From a virus: a DNA stretch of 55,450 bases. A program made the translations under genes and the position numbers. Positions 8,214 to 15,004 of the stretch are shown in pieces. Under the pieces are notes generated by a model. The model ran no database searches. It was not told where the DNA came from and saw nothing but the letters and a program-made list of their open reading frames with translations. The stretch covers positions 1 to 55,450 of IMG/VR virus record IMGVR_UViG_3300025108_000062. One strand, 5' to 3'. Within the stretch, counting starts at the first letter, position 1. Each line of letters begins with the position of its first letter.

Positions 8214-8258
8214 AAGGAGTCCACAACATTAACTCGCTTAAATAAGGAGATAAAAAAA

Positions 8259-8666
8259 ATGACAACATACAATATTCCACACGCGTGGACAGTCGGGTTC
8301 GATTCCGTCTTTGACCGAATCGAAAAATTGAGTTCAAAACAACCAACTTATCCACCACACAACGTGGTGAAACACGATGAAGATAGCTTTGAAATTGCTA
8401 TTGCAGTCGCTGGATTTAGTAAGAGTGATTTATTCGTTGAACAAGAGGAAAATGTTCTTTCCGTCGCATCTAAAGATGTTGATTTAAACGGCAATAAAGA
8501 ATATATTCATAAAGGAATTGCAACACGTAAATTCAATAAAACGTTTACGTTAGGTGAATACATTGAAGTTTCAAAGGTATCTCTCACTGATGGAATTCTA
8601 TCTGTGTTTTTAGAGAAATCAATTCCTGAAGATAAAAAACCAAAATCATTTAAAATTGATGACTAA
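8259..8666 (+). CDS. Small heat-shock protein Hsp20 (IbpA-like)
   Basis: 135-residue alpha-crystallin-domain chaperone. Features: N-terminal FDSVFDRIE, domain with YPPHNVVKHDEDSFEIAIAV and AGFSKSDLFVEQEENVLSV, the IHKGIATRKFNKTF segment typical of bacterial/phage IbpA proteins, DGILSVFLE and the C-terminal IPE tail motif. Start chosen at 8259 because AAGGAG lies 9 nt upstream and the N-terminus fits the family; the frame is also open back to a TTG at 8178. Hsp20 is a signature accessory gene of marine T4-like phages. Followed by a clear terminator. Confidence 0.93.
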   Translation: MTTYNIPHAWTVGFDSVFDRIEKLSSKQPTYPPHNVVKHDEDSFEIAIAVAGFSKSDLFVEQEENVLSVASKDVDLNGNKEYIHKGIATRKFNKTFTLGEYIEVSKVSLTDGILSVFLEKSIPEDKKPKSFKIDD

Positions 8667-8694
8667 TTAAATATTAGCCGATGTAAGTTAACTT

Positions 8695-8728
8695 AAGCTC
8701 CCTTATGCAAAAGTGTAAGGGAGCTTTT
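8695..8728 (+). terminator. Factor-independent terminator after hsp20
   Basis: AAGCTCCCTTA (8695-8705) pairs perfectly with TAAGGGAGCTT (8716-8726), loop of 10 nt, followed by TTTT (8725-8728). 11-bp stem. Confidence 0.85.
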
Positions 8729-8730
8729 GT

Positions 8731-8738
8731 AATAAATA
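8731..8738 (+). promoter_or_regulatory. Possible late box (AATAAATA)
   Basis: One mismatch to TATAAATA; ends 5 nt before the ATG at 8744, the same spacing as several other boxes here. Weak on its own. Confidence 0.3.
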
Positions 8739-8743
8739 ATATT

Positions 8744-8944
8744 ATGACAATCTTTAATGAAGAAACACAAACATTCAATTTTAACAATAATCAGCAATAT
8801 GACGATGTAGTGTTCTATGATAAAAAAGGTAATCTCTTTGAGACATTTAGCTCTTTTTCAAATACCATAGTTTCATCCGCAAATGTTTTAGAAAAATCAG
8901 TCTTGCAAGATTGGACCAATTTTATTATGTACAAGTGTGTTTAG
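8744..8944 (+). CDS. Hypothetical protein upstream of DNA polymerase
   Basis: 66 residues, unrecognised: MTIFNEETQTFNFNN start, a YDDVVFYDKKGNLFETFSSF strand-like stretch and a C-terminal LQDWTNFIMYKCV. The ATG at 8744 is chosen because an upstream in-frame ATG at 8705 lies inside the terminator hairpin. The gene 43 promoter begins inside its 3' end. Confidence 0.55.
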   Translation: MTIFNEETQTFNFNNNQQYDDVVFYDKKGNLFETFSSFSNTIVSSANVLEKSVLQDWTNFIMYKCV

Positions 8945-8956
8945 ACATGGTATAAT
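8928..8956 (+). promoter_or_regulatory. Gene 43 promoter fused to the start codon
   Basis: TGTACA 8928-8933, 17-nt spacer, consensus TATAAT 8951-8956, then 6 nt and the gene 43 ATG. Normal +1 spacing puts transcription start on the ATG (leaderless). Confidence 0.75.
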
Positions 8957-8962
8957 ACTTAT

Positions 8963-11437
8963 ATGTTACTAGGTGGATTCTATACAAGTGTTGAACGTTT
9001 AGCAAACAATCTTCTATATCGTGGCTACGATGACGATGGCAAAAAAATATCTCATCGTATCAAATATAAACCAACGCTTTATCTTAAGTCTAAAAAGCAG
9101 AATACATCTTGGAAGTCACTCGATGGTGTTCCAGTAGATCCTATTCAGTTTAGCTCAATGTCAGAGCTAAGGGATTTTCAAAAAACTTATCGCGATGTTC
9201 CTGACTTTAAGCTGTATGGCAACGAACGACACATCCCAGCTTTTATTCAAGGGCAGTTTCCAAATGAAATTCCTTATGATCGACGACTAATTGACATCGC
9301 TTCTCTTGACATTGAAACATCGTTTGGCGATGGTTTCCCAGAAATTGACAATCCTGTTAATGAGATTCTTACTATTGCACTAAAAAGTTCTAGAGACGAC
9401 ACCTATCGTGTTTGGGGTTTAAAACCTTATGACGAGCAATCGACACAATTGCGTTCTTTAAAGATTGAATATCGTCAGTTTAAAGACGAAGCTTCGATGC
9501 TGGAAGCATTTGTCGAATATTGGGCAACGCCAGAAAATACACCTGATATTATTACAGGTTGGAACACCCGCTTTTTCGATATTCCATACATGATTTCTCG
9601 AATGGTTTTTCTTCTTGGCGAAGACTTCGCAAAAGGTCTTTCCCCATGGCGCAAGATTGAACGTAGAGATATTCGTGTTCAAGGTAGTGTTCGAACAACC
9701 TTTGACATTATGGGTATTCAGCATCTTGACTATATGGAATTGTTTAAAAAGTTTGCTTATACATACGGCAATCAGGAGTCTTATTCTCTTAATCATATTT
9801 CGAGTGTAGTACTTGGCGAGAAAAAGCTCGACTATTCTGAAGTTGGTTCTTTACGCGATCTTTATGATGCAGATTATCAAATGTTTGTAGATTACAACAT
9901 TAAAGACGTCGAGCTCATTGAGCGTATGGAAGACAAACTTGGTCTTATTACTCTTGTTATGACTATGGCGTACCTAGGTGGTGTAAATTATCAAGACACA
10001 TTAGGTACCTGTGCGATATGGGATTCAATTATTTTCCGAAGGCTAGCTCGTTTCAATATTGCTACAATTCCATCATCTGATAAAACATCAGAAGCTTTTC
10101 CAGGTGGATATGTAAAAGATCCTCATGTAGGTATGCACGATTGGGTAATGTCTTTTGACCTTAACTCACTTTATCCAAACATAATTGTTCAATACAATAT
10201 GTCGCCTGAAACTATCTTAGGAATGCCAGGCGCTGAAGGTGCTGTAGCTTCAAATGGCGCTGTGTTTAGTAAAGCGAAGAAAGGTATTATTCCCGAAATT
10301 GTCGAAGAGTTATACGCAAAACGTGTAACTGTTAAAGACGAAATGCTTCAAGCTAAAACTAAACTTGAAACAATTTCAAAAACCCAGCGTAATGAATACC
10401 AAACAACCTCAGGGAAAGTTGCACGCCTTGAAACTCTTCAGACAGCAATTAAAATTCTTCTTAACTCTCTTTATGGTGCTATGGGCAACAAATACTTTCG
10501 TTACTTTGATCTTCGAATTGCTTCTGGTATTACTCTGACCGGCCAAGCGGTCATCAAACATGGTGAAAAAAATGTAAATACATTTCTGGACAAATTTATT
10601 GGCGAAAGTAAAGATCGTGTTATTGCAATGGACACTGACTCGCTTTACATTGGAGTTAACGACATCATTGAAAAGTTTAAACCTAAGAATCCTATAGCAT
10701 TCCTTGATGAGTTTGGCTCTAAAGCAATTGAACCTATGCTTGAAAAAGCGTTCCAAGAGTTTTCTGATAGTACAAATGCTTATACAAATCGTATGGTTAT
10801 GAAGCGAGAAGCTATCGCAGATCGAGGTATTTGGACTGCGAAAAAACGTTACATTCTTAATGTACATAACAACGAAGGTGTACAATACGCTAAACCTAAA
10901 ATTAAAATGATGGGTATTGAAGCAGTAAAATCTTCTACGCCTCAAGCTTGTCGAGAAGCTATGAATCAAATGTTTAAAATCATTGTGACAGGCGATGAAG
11001 ACAAAACACAGGAAGCAGTATCTCTTTTCAAAGATCATTTTAAATCTCTTCCTGCTGATCAAGTTGCGTTTCCTCGTGGTGTGACTGATATGACTAAATG
11101 GTCTAATCGTTCTACTGTTTACACAAAAGGAACACCTATACACGCCCGGGGTGCACTTCTTTACAACAATCGAGTAAAATCATTAGGTTTGGAAAAAAAA
11201 TATGAACTTATCCAAAATGGCGATAAAATTAAATTTTTGTATCTTCATGTTCCAAATACAATTCAAGAAAATGTCATATCATTTCCGGGGCATTTGCCTG
11301 AAGAACTCGAGCTAAATAAGTACATTAATTATGATCTTCAGTTTCAAAAGACTTTTCTTGACCCAATCAAAATTATCCTCGATGCGATTGGTTGGTCAGC
11401 AGAACCAAGAGCAGATCTTCAACAATTTCTATTTTAG
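8963..11437 (+). CDS. 43: DNA polymerase gp43 (family B)
   Basis: 824-residue replicative polymerase with 3'-5' exonuclease. Exo I is SLDIETSF (DIE at 116-118); polymerase motif A DLNSLYPNII is near residue 398, motif B KILLNSLYGAMGN near 496, motif C MDTDSLYIG near 557. The extreme C-terminus (RADLQQFLF) resembles the T4 gp43 clamp-binding tail. Intact, not split, with no intein or homing insertion visible. Preceded by a promoter ending 6 nt from the ATG, with no Shine-Dalgarno sequence; T4 RegA is known to repress gene 43, and regA is nearby. Confidence 0.96.
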   Translation: MLLGGFYTSVERLANNLLYRGYDDDGKKISHRIKYKPTLYLKSKKQNTSWKSLDGVPVDPIQFSSMSELRDFQKTYRDVPDFKLYGNERHIPAFIQGQFPNEIPYDRRLIDIASLDIETSFGDGFPEIDNPVNEILTIALKSSRDDTYRVWGLKPYDEQSTQLRSLKIEYRQFKDEASMLEAFVEYWATPENTPDIITGWNTRFFDIPYMISRMVFLLGEDFAKGLSPWRKIERRDIRVQGSVRTTFDIMGIQHLDYMELFKKFAYTYGNQESYSLNHISSVVLGEKKLDYSEVGSLRDLYDADYQMFVDYNIKDVELIERMEDKLGLITLVMTMAYLGGVNYQDTLGTCAIWDSIIFRRLARFNIATIPSSDKTSEAFPGGYVKDPHVGMHDWVMSFDLNSLYPNIIVQYNMSPETILGMPGAEGAVASNGAVFSKAKKGIIPEIVEELYAKRVTVKDEMLQAKTKLETISKTQRNEYQTTSGKVARLETLQTAIKILLNSLYGAMGNKYFRYFDLRIASGITLTGQAVIKHGEKNVNTFLDKFIGESKDRVIAMDTDSLYIGVNDIIEKFKPKNPIAFLDEFGSKAIEPMLEKAFQEFSDSTNAYTNRMVMKREAIADRGIWTAKKRYILNVHNNEGVQYAKPKIKMMGIEAVKSSTPQACREAMNQMFKIIVTGDEDKTQEAVSLFKDHFKSLPADQVAFPRGVTDMTKWSNRSTVYTKGTPIHARGALLYNNRVKSLGLEKKYELIQNGDKIKFLYLHVPNTIQENVISFPGHLPEELELNKYINYDLQFQKTFLDPIKIILDAIGWSAEPRADLQQFLF

Positions 11438-11439
11438 TA

Positions 11440-11468
11440 TTTACATTAGTAAATATATAAGATATAAT
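11440..11468 (+). promoter_or_regulatory. Early-type promoter after gene 43
   Basis: TTTACA 11440-11445, 17-nt spacer, TATAAT 11463-11468; next ATG 20 nt beyond. Confidence 0.7.
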
Positions 11469-11488
11469 ACATAAACAAATTAAAAAAT

Positions 11489-11905
11489 ATGAGTAAAGAT
11501 TGGGTACAAGATATTAGTGATATGCATGAAAAGTACGGAGTACGTCCTGCAGTTGAAAAAATGAATAGTTTAGATTTACGCACATTCTTAAACTTTAGAA
11601 TTAATTTTCTAAAAGAAGAATTAACTGAAACTCAGGTTGCATCAAACAACGCTGGCTATGTTGATTCTGAAGAAGTTGTTGATGGTCTTATTGACTTATG
11701 TGTGGTAGCCATTGGCACGTTGGATGCCTTTGGTGTTGATGCGTATAAAGCGTGGGATGAGGTATTTAAAGCAAATATGAAAAAAGAAGTTGGCATTAAA
11801 GAAACAAGGCCTAATCCTCTTGGTCTTCCAGACCTGATTAAACCTGAAGGATGGGAAGCACCTTCTCATAAAGATAATCATGGTGATTTAGAAAAACTTT
11901 CATAA
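11489..11905 (+). CDS. MazG-like NTP pyrophosphohydrolase
   Basis: 138 residues with the all-alpha NTP-PPase pattern: helix with FLKEELTET (EExxE-like), then SEEVVDGLIDLCVVAIGTLD (ExxD-type metal site) and AYKAWDEVFKANMKK, followed by an extended PNPLGLPDLIKPEGW tail as in phosphoribosyl-ATP pyrophosphohydrolase-like phage proteins. Likely hydrolyses a (d)NTP to NMP and PPi. In a phage that makes hydroxymethyl-dCMP, a dCTPase of this kind could supply dCMP and keep dCTP out of DNA; that link is inference. Stop overlaps the next ATG. Confidence 0.82.
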   Translation: MSKDWVQDISDMHEKYGVRPAVEKMNSLDLRTFLNFRINFLKEELTETQVASNNAGYVDSEEVVDGLIDLCVVAIGTLDAFGVDAYKAWDEVFKANMKKEVGIKETRPNPLGLPDLIKPEGWEAPSHKDNHGDLEKLS

Positions 11906-12843
11906 TGTATTCGCTCACAATATTCAATTCTATTTTCGATAATAAAACACATCGAAAAATGGCCTTCCAAGATTGGAAAGGTTTTGAAGACTTGTTATAT
12001 TCTTTGAGCAAACAGCCTGGTTATAAACCAAAGAAAGGAGAAAGAAAAGATGGCTCGCCGCTTATTACACCAGCTACCTATGATGGGGGCACGACTCGCG
12101 CTAATAGGAATGTTATTTCGTGGGCTAGTTGGGTTGCCCTTGACATTGATGAATATGATTCTACGTTCGAAGAAACGATCGAAGCCTTTAAAGGTCATCG
12201 ATTCGTGTGCTATAGCTCTGCATCTTCATCGAAAGAAAAACCAAAATTCAGAATTGTCTTCCCGCTCACAGAAGAAGTAAAAGCTGATAAGATTAAACAT
12301 CTTTGGTTTGCGTTAAATAAAGAATACAATTCACTTGGTGATCCGCAAACCAAAGATCTTTCGCGCATGTATTATGTTCCAGCACAATATCCTAATGCGT
12401 ATAACTTTATTTTTACACATGAAGGACCATTTCTTGATCCGGTAAAACTAATGGCAAAATATGATTTTGTAGAAAATTCAGGAAATTCATTAAGTGATCA
12501 TTTACCTGAAGCAATTCAAAAAGAGTTGAAAAAGCACTATGAAAGCAAGTTGACAAATACAAATATTAAATGGTCATCTTATCGCGATTGTCCTTTTGTT
12601 AACAAGCAGCTTGTTACTGAGTATATGACAATTAATGAATCTGGTTGGTATCATCACATGTATCGAATAATGATGAGTATTGCTGCTAATGCTATTCGTA
12701 GAAAATATCCTATCACACCTAACGAGGTTGAATCACTTGTTAGAGAAATTGACAACGAAAATGGAGGGTGGTATCGTGGTAGACCAGTAAAACTTGAAGC
12801 TGCTCGAGCCATAGATTTTGCAGTCAAAAGTGTATCTTTTTAG
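11905..12843 (+). CDS. Putative archaeo-eukaryotic-type primase-fold protein
   Basis: 312 residues. Central block WVALDIDEYD carries an hhDhD motif, followed by a VCYSSASSSKEKPKFRIVFP strand with a conserved-looking Arg and then DPQTKDLSRMYYVPAQYPN; this order resembles motifs I-III of AEP/PrimPol-like replication proteins. The C-terminal 60 residues (SGWYHHMYRIMMSIAANAIR, then KYPITPNEVESLVREI) resemble a PriCT-type helical domain. No T4-type gp61 (DnaG-like) primase is seen in this window, so this could prime DNA synthesis; gp61 may lie elsewhere. Start overlaps the upstream stop. The assignment is from motif pattern only. Confidence 0.5.
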   Translation: MYSLTIFNSIFDNKTHRKMAFQDWKGFEDLLYSLSKQPGYKPKKGERKDGSPLITPATYDGGTTRANRNVISWASWVALDIDEYDSTFEETIEAFKGHRFVCYSSASSSKEKPKFRIVFPLTEEVKADKIKHLWFALNKEYNSLGDPQTKDLSRMYYVPAQYPNAYNFIFTHEGPFLDPVKLMAKYDFVENSGNSLSDHLPEAIQKELKKHYESKLTNTNIKWSSYRDCPFVNKQLVTEYMTINESGWYHHMYRIMMSIAANAIRRKYPITPNEVESLVREIDNENGGWYRGRPVKLEAARAIDFAVKSVSF

Positions 12844-12866
12844 CAGTTTTATACAAAAATGACTTA

Positions 12867-12883
12867 AATCTGTAATACAAATT
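12867..12883 (+). promoter_or_regulatory. Degenerate copy of the AATCTGTAATACAGATT palindrome
   Basis: AATCTGTAATACAAATT, one mismatch from the perfect palindrome found at 48485 and (with T in the centre) at 53855. It ends 31 nt before the -35 box of the next early promoter, the same placement as the other copies. Confidence 0.5.
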
Positions 12884-12914
12884 AAAAAAAGTGCTATTAT
12901 TTAGTAAAAAAGTA

Positions 12915-12943
12915 TTTACAGTGGTCATTTTTTGTGGTAGAAT
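12915..12943 (+). promoter_or_regulatory. Strong early-type promoter for tRNA-like RNA 1
   Basis: TTTACA 12915-12920, 17-nt spacer, TAGAAT 12938-12943, behind an A/T-tract UP-like segment. The following ATAATCAGAATCAAGG leader start is shared with other early units. No protein gene lies between here and the next promoter; the transcript would carry the RNA at 12976-13089. Confidence 0.75.
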
Positions 12944-12975
12944 ATAATCAGAATCAAGGAAAACCCCTTAATAAA

Positions 12976-13089
12976 AGCTCTATAGTTTAAAAAGTAAAAC
13001 ATTCTCCACGACCTCTTCAACCATAAGTCACCGAAACCCCAATGGTTCGGGCGAGAAAAATAAAGGTGCAATTCCTTTTAGAGCAGCCA
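12976..13089 (+). ncRNA. tRNA-like RNA 1 with a 46-nt anticodon loop and encoded CCA
   Basis: Cloverleaf ends are intact: acceptor AGCTCTA (12976-12982) with TAGAGCA (13079-13085; 6 of 7 pairs, terminal A-A), positions 8-9 TA, D-stem GTTT/AAAC (perfect) around an 8-nt loop, T-stem AAAGG/CCTTT with 7-nt loop TGCAATT, discriminator G and CCA at 13087-13089. The anticodon stem TTCTC (13002-13006)/GAGAA (13053-13057) is perfect, but the loop is 46 nt instead of 7. The insert contains a hairpin CCGAA-A-CC/GG-TTCGG (13031-13050) and a weaker GAC/GTC arm. It follows a strong early promoter in a protein-free gap (12844-13227). Could be an interrupted tRNA or a tRNA-scaffold RNA of other function. Confidence 0.6.
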
Positions 13090-13101
13090 ATTTCCCATAA
13101 G

Positions 13102-13137
13102 TAATCAGATGAACACCAGTAATCAGATGAACACCAA
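13102..13137 (+). repeat. Tandem 18-bp repeat carrying half of the GTTCA..TGAAC element
   Basis: Two copies of an 18-bp unit with core ATCAGATGAACACC, ending about 33 nt before the next -35 box. The TGAACACC half matches the element at 23398, 48111, 48682 and 53838; the left arm is degenerate. Confidence 0.65.
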
Positions 13138-13165
13138 AAAAAGCCTATTTTTAGTAAAAAAAGTA

Positions 13166-13194
13166 TTTACAAACTACCCATCGTGTGGTAGAAT
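13166..13194 (+). promoter_or_regulatory. Early-type promoter for the 13.2-13.9 kb ORFs
   Basis: TTTACA 13166-13171, 17-nt spacer, TAGAAT 13189-13194, preceded by TTTTTAGTAAAAAAAG. The leader TCAGAATCAAGGAAG is shared with other units; ATG 33 nt beyond. Confidence 0.75.
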
Positions 13195-13227
13195 ATAATC
13201 AGAATCAAGGAAGAAAGTATATTAGTT

Positions 13228-13467
13228 ATGAAAGAAAATAATAACGAGCAGAAGAAGCAAGTGTTGGAGCATATGGATGAGCTTATGAACTGCTTTACTG
13301 ATAAGCTTAAGGTTCTTGAAGCATTAGATAGTGATAGAGCTTGTAGCGGTTGTGCAGATCTTAATGATCAGCTTGATAGCTTATGGAAGCATCAGACTAA
13401 ACTTAAGCAAGCTATTTACAGAGGTAAGGATGTTGTCCCAAATGATCTCGCTAAACTCTACAGCTAA
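13228..13467 (+). CDS. Hypothetical small early protein with CxxC
   Basis: 79 residues, unrecognised. Charged N-terminal helix (NEQKKQVLEHMDELMNCF), a CSGC pair near residue 40 that could bind metal or be redox-active, and a C-terminal KHQTKLKQAIYRG helix. First gene after a strong early promoter, a typical place for host-takeover proteins; that role is inference. Confidence 0.62.
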   Translation: MKENNNEQKKQVLEHMDELMNCFTDKLKVLEALDSDRACSGCADLNDQLDSLWKHQTKLKQAIYRGKDVVPNDLAKLYS

Positions 13468-13489
13468 AGGAACTCAACTATATTACATC

Positions 13490-13690
13490 ATGAAAGAAAA
13501 CAAAAAACTAGAGAACGGACTAACTTGGATTAAAAACCACCTCCTGAACTCCCCACCCCCGCGGGAGGAGCTACACATGCTTGTCAAAGAGGCATCTGAG
13601 AATTTTAAAGTTGATGTAGATCTTATGCGTCGTAAAGCTGAGTCTTCAATTGTTCACACCATTGATTTGAGTAACTTTATCGAGCTCTAA
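13490..13690 (+). CDS. Hypothetical small early protein
   Basis: 66 residues starting MKENKKLENGLTWIKNHLLN, unrecognised; helical with a PPPREELHML turn and a C-terminal VHTIDLSNFIEL. ATG 13490 is chosen over upstream in-frame starts because those overlap the preceding gene. Preceded by TATATTACATC, no clear Shine-Dalgarno. Confidence 0.58.
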   Translation: MKENKKLENGLTWIKNHLLNSPPPREELHMLVKEASENFKVDVDLMRRKAESSIVHTIDLSNFIEL

Positions 13691-13703
13691 AATAAATTTT
13701 ATT

Positions 13704-13910
13704 ATGTTAAAAGAAAAAATGATTAGAAACTACATTGATTCAGGTGAGCATGTTTTCGTCTCGCTCAAACCATTTGATCCTATTGATGAATCCCTTTCCG
13801 CAGAAGGTGTTATCAAGCGGTTGGATGCGAATGGATGGTTTCAACTTGAATTCATGGGATCAATAAACGGTTACCATATTAGCCAAGTTAAAAGCATTAT
13901 AACAGATTAG
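13704..13910 (+). CDS. Hypothetical small early protein
   Basis: 68 residues, unrecognised. Beta-rich: GEHVFVSLKPFDPID, a GVIKRLDANGWFQLEFMG pair and a NGYHISQVKSI end, compatible with a small SH3- or OB-like barrel (pattern guess). Starts in a TTTTATTATG context. Last protein gene before the RNA-rich gap. Confidence 0.58.
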   Translation: MLKEKMIRNYIDSGEHVFVSLKPFDPIDESLSAEGVIKRLDANGWFQLEFMGSINGYHISQVKSIITD

Positions 13911-14029
13911 TCAAGTGAGTATAAACACGGTTAAGCGATAGAATAAGACGTAAAATAATGAACTATTGTGGGAGTAAGGGTGCCCTCAGAGAAAGACCCT
14001 CAACTTTAGGAAAACACAAAACAAAATAC
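13911..14029 (+). other. Gap with weak RNA structure upstream of tRNA-like RNA 2
   Basis: No ORF supported. A short stem AGGGT (13977-13981)/ACCCT (13996-14000) and a GTGGGAGTAA motif that recurs near 14217 are the only structure seen. Possibly the 5' leader of the RNA that follows; no early promoter of the common type is visible here, so it is probably transcribed from 13166. Confidence 0.35.
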
Positions 14030-14153
14030 GGCCCGGTCATTTAACAGGTAAGACCCATCTATATTATACCCAAATCAGTAAAGTGCACTTTACTGTGATG
14101 CGCGCTAGCTAGCGTCTATAGAGGGAATGCAGGTTCGAATCCTGCCCGGGCCT
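14030..14153 (+). ncRNA. tRNA-like RNA 2 with a 59-nt anticodon loop
   Basis: Perfect 7-bp acceptor GGCCCGG (14030-14036)/CCGGGCC (14146-14152), discriminator T, D-arm ATTT-AACAGGTA-AGAC (3 of 4 pairs, conserved A14 and GG), and a perfect T-arm GCAGG-TTCGAAT-CCTGC (14129-14145) that could make the normal D-loop/T-loop elbow. The anticodon stem CATCT (14056-14060)/AGAGG (14120-14124) has one A-G mismatch and extends 3 bp further. Between them are 59 nt holding the palindrome CAGTAAAGTGCACTTTACTG (14076-14095) and CGCTAGCTAGCG (14103-14114). CCA is not encoded. No ordinary 7-nt anticodon loop or class II variable arm can be drawn. Function unknown. Confidence 0.6.
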
Positions 14154-14156
14154 GCT

Positions 14157-14216
14157 CCTAGCAATTAACGAGGCGTCAAAGACTTCACGCCTACAACCTG
14201 AAAGGGGGAGGCTAGG
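14157..14216 (+). other. Nested hairpin downstream of tRNA-like RNA 2
   Basis: CCTAGC (14157-14162) pairs with GCTAGG (14211-14216), enclosing AGGCGT (14171-14176)/ACGCCT (14187-14192). No ORF, no U-tract, so it is not an ordinary terminator. May be a further structured RNA or processing signal. Confidence 0.4.
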
Positions 14217-14237
14217 TGGGAGTAAAAAAAATATATT

Positions 14238-14447
14238 ATGAAAAAATCAAATCAAATCAAATCGGCTATTGTCGAGGAAGTAATCCAAGATCTCATCCGC
14301 GAGATCGAAAGTGAACCGGACGATTCTATAGCACTTCCTATTTGGAAAGTCATGATGAGGTTACGTGAAAAATATTGCCCAGTAGACACTACAAACTTTA
14401 TTGAGAAATATGGATCGTATGATAATAAAAAAGCAAACTTTATGTAA
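14238..14447 (+). CDS. Hypothetical protein
   Basis: 69 residues, unrecognised; helical with AIVEEVIQDLIREIESEPDD and VMMRLREKYCP. Begins AAAAATATATTATG, the SD-less context common in this window. Downstream of the two tRNA-like RNAs. Confidence 0.58.
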   Translation: MKKSNQIKSAIVEEVIQDLIREIESEPDDSIALPIWKVMMRLREKYCPVDTTNFIEKYGSYDNKKANFM

Positions 14448-14455
14448 AAAAAGTA

Positions 14456-14484
14456 TTTACAACTGCCATTTTTTATGGTAGAAT
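14456..14484 (+). promoter_or_regulatory. Early-type promoter
   Basis: TTTACA 14456-14461, 17-nt spacer, TAGAAT 14479-14484; leader contains CAGAATCAAA as in other units; ATG 28 nt beyond. Confidence 0.75.
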
Positions 14485-14512
14485 ATATTCAGAATCAAAA
14501 AAGACTACCACA

Positions 14513-14722
14513 ATGAAAACTGAAAAACCACTTGCCACAATAACTAAAGAAAAAACAGATTACGATAAATTCTTAGAGGAACGTAATGCCGCTCAACTAT
14601 TAAGAGACGAGCTTTGTTGGCTCCTTGGATATATGGATTCCCGCGATGACGTGGTCGTCAGAGATAAACTTAAGAAGGCCTTAAAAGAACACGATGAGAA
14701 CCGATGCCAATCTTGGCTTTAA
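14513..14722 (+). CDS. Hypothetical small early protein
   Basis: 69 residues, unrecognised; acidic-basic helical protein with YDKFLEERNAAQLLRDELCW and SRDDVVVRDKLKKALKEHDE. First gene after an early promoter. Confidence 0.58.
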   Translation: MKTEKPLATITKEKTDYDKFLEERNAAQLLRDELCWLLGYMDSRDDVVVRDKLKKALKEHDENRCQSWL

Positions 14723-14728
14723 TATTTT

Positions 14729-15004
14729 ATGAAAGCACATATGAAAAAGCATTATAGCAATAACTATAATAAAACAGTTTCGTGGGATAATGGTTATACG
14801 TGTAATTATAACGAATATTTCCAGGTCGAAAAAATGGAAGATATTGGAATGGTTTACCCTTCTCCGCAATATCTTAAAAACAACAAAGAAACACGTGTAA
14901 CTTTAGGTGGTGGAAATCAAGCATATAGATATGCTACTAATGGAGAAGTCGAGTTCTATGTAGACTTTGAAGCTAAAGCTTTTTGGAGGGAGGATTTTAG
15001 ATGA
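14729..15004 (+). CDS. Hypothetical protein
   Basis: 91 residues, unrecognised; rich in Asn/Tyr at the N-terminus, then ETRVTLGGGNQAYRYATNG and VEFYVDFEAKAFWRED, suggesting a beta-sheet domain. Its TGA overlaps the ATG of the next small ORF. Confidence 0.55.
   Translation: MKAHMKKHYSNNYNKTVSWDNGYTCNYNEYFQVEKMEDIGMVYPSPQYLKNNKETRVTLGGGNQAYRYATNGEVEFYVDFEAKAFWREDFR

Noticed and set aside
8178-8258. TTG-started N-terminal extension of Hsp20
   Set aside because: The ATG at 8259 has a strong ribosome site and gives the family N-terminus; the extension overlaps the hairpins.
8695-8728. ATG at 8705 as the start of the ORF ending at 8944
   Set aside because: It lies inside the hsp20 terminator stem; ATG 8744 is more plausible.
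10409-11143. Long minus-strand ORF (244 codons) opposite gene 43
   Set aside because: It is antisense to the most conserved part of the polymerase, has no promoter or start signal, and its composition mirrors the sense codons.
12976-14153. Group I or II introns in the tRNA-like RNAs
   Set aside because: Inserts of 46 and 59 nt are far too short for known self-splicing introns and no core motifs are visible.
12976-14153. tmRNA (ssrA), because of tRNA-like ends with an internal domain
   Set aside because: Both RNAs are under 125 nt, have D-stems, and contain no tag reading frame or pseudoknot array.
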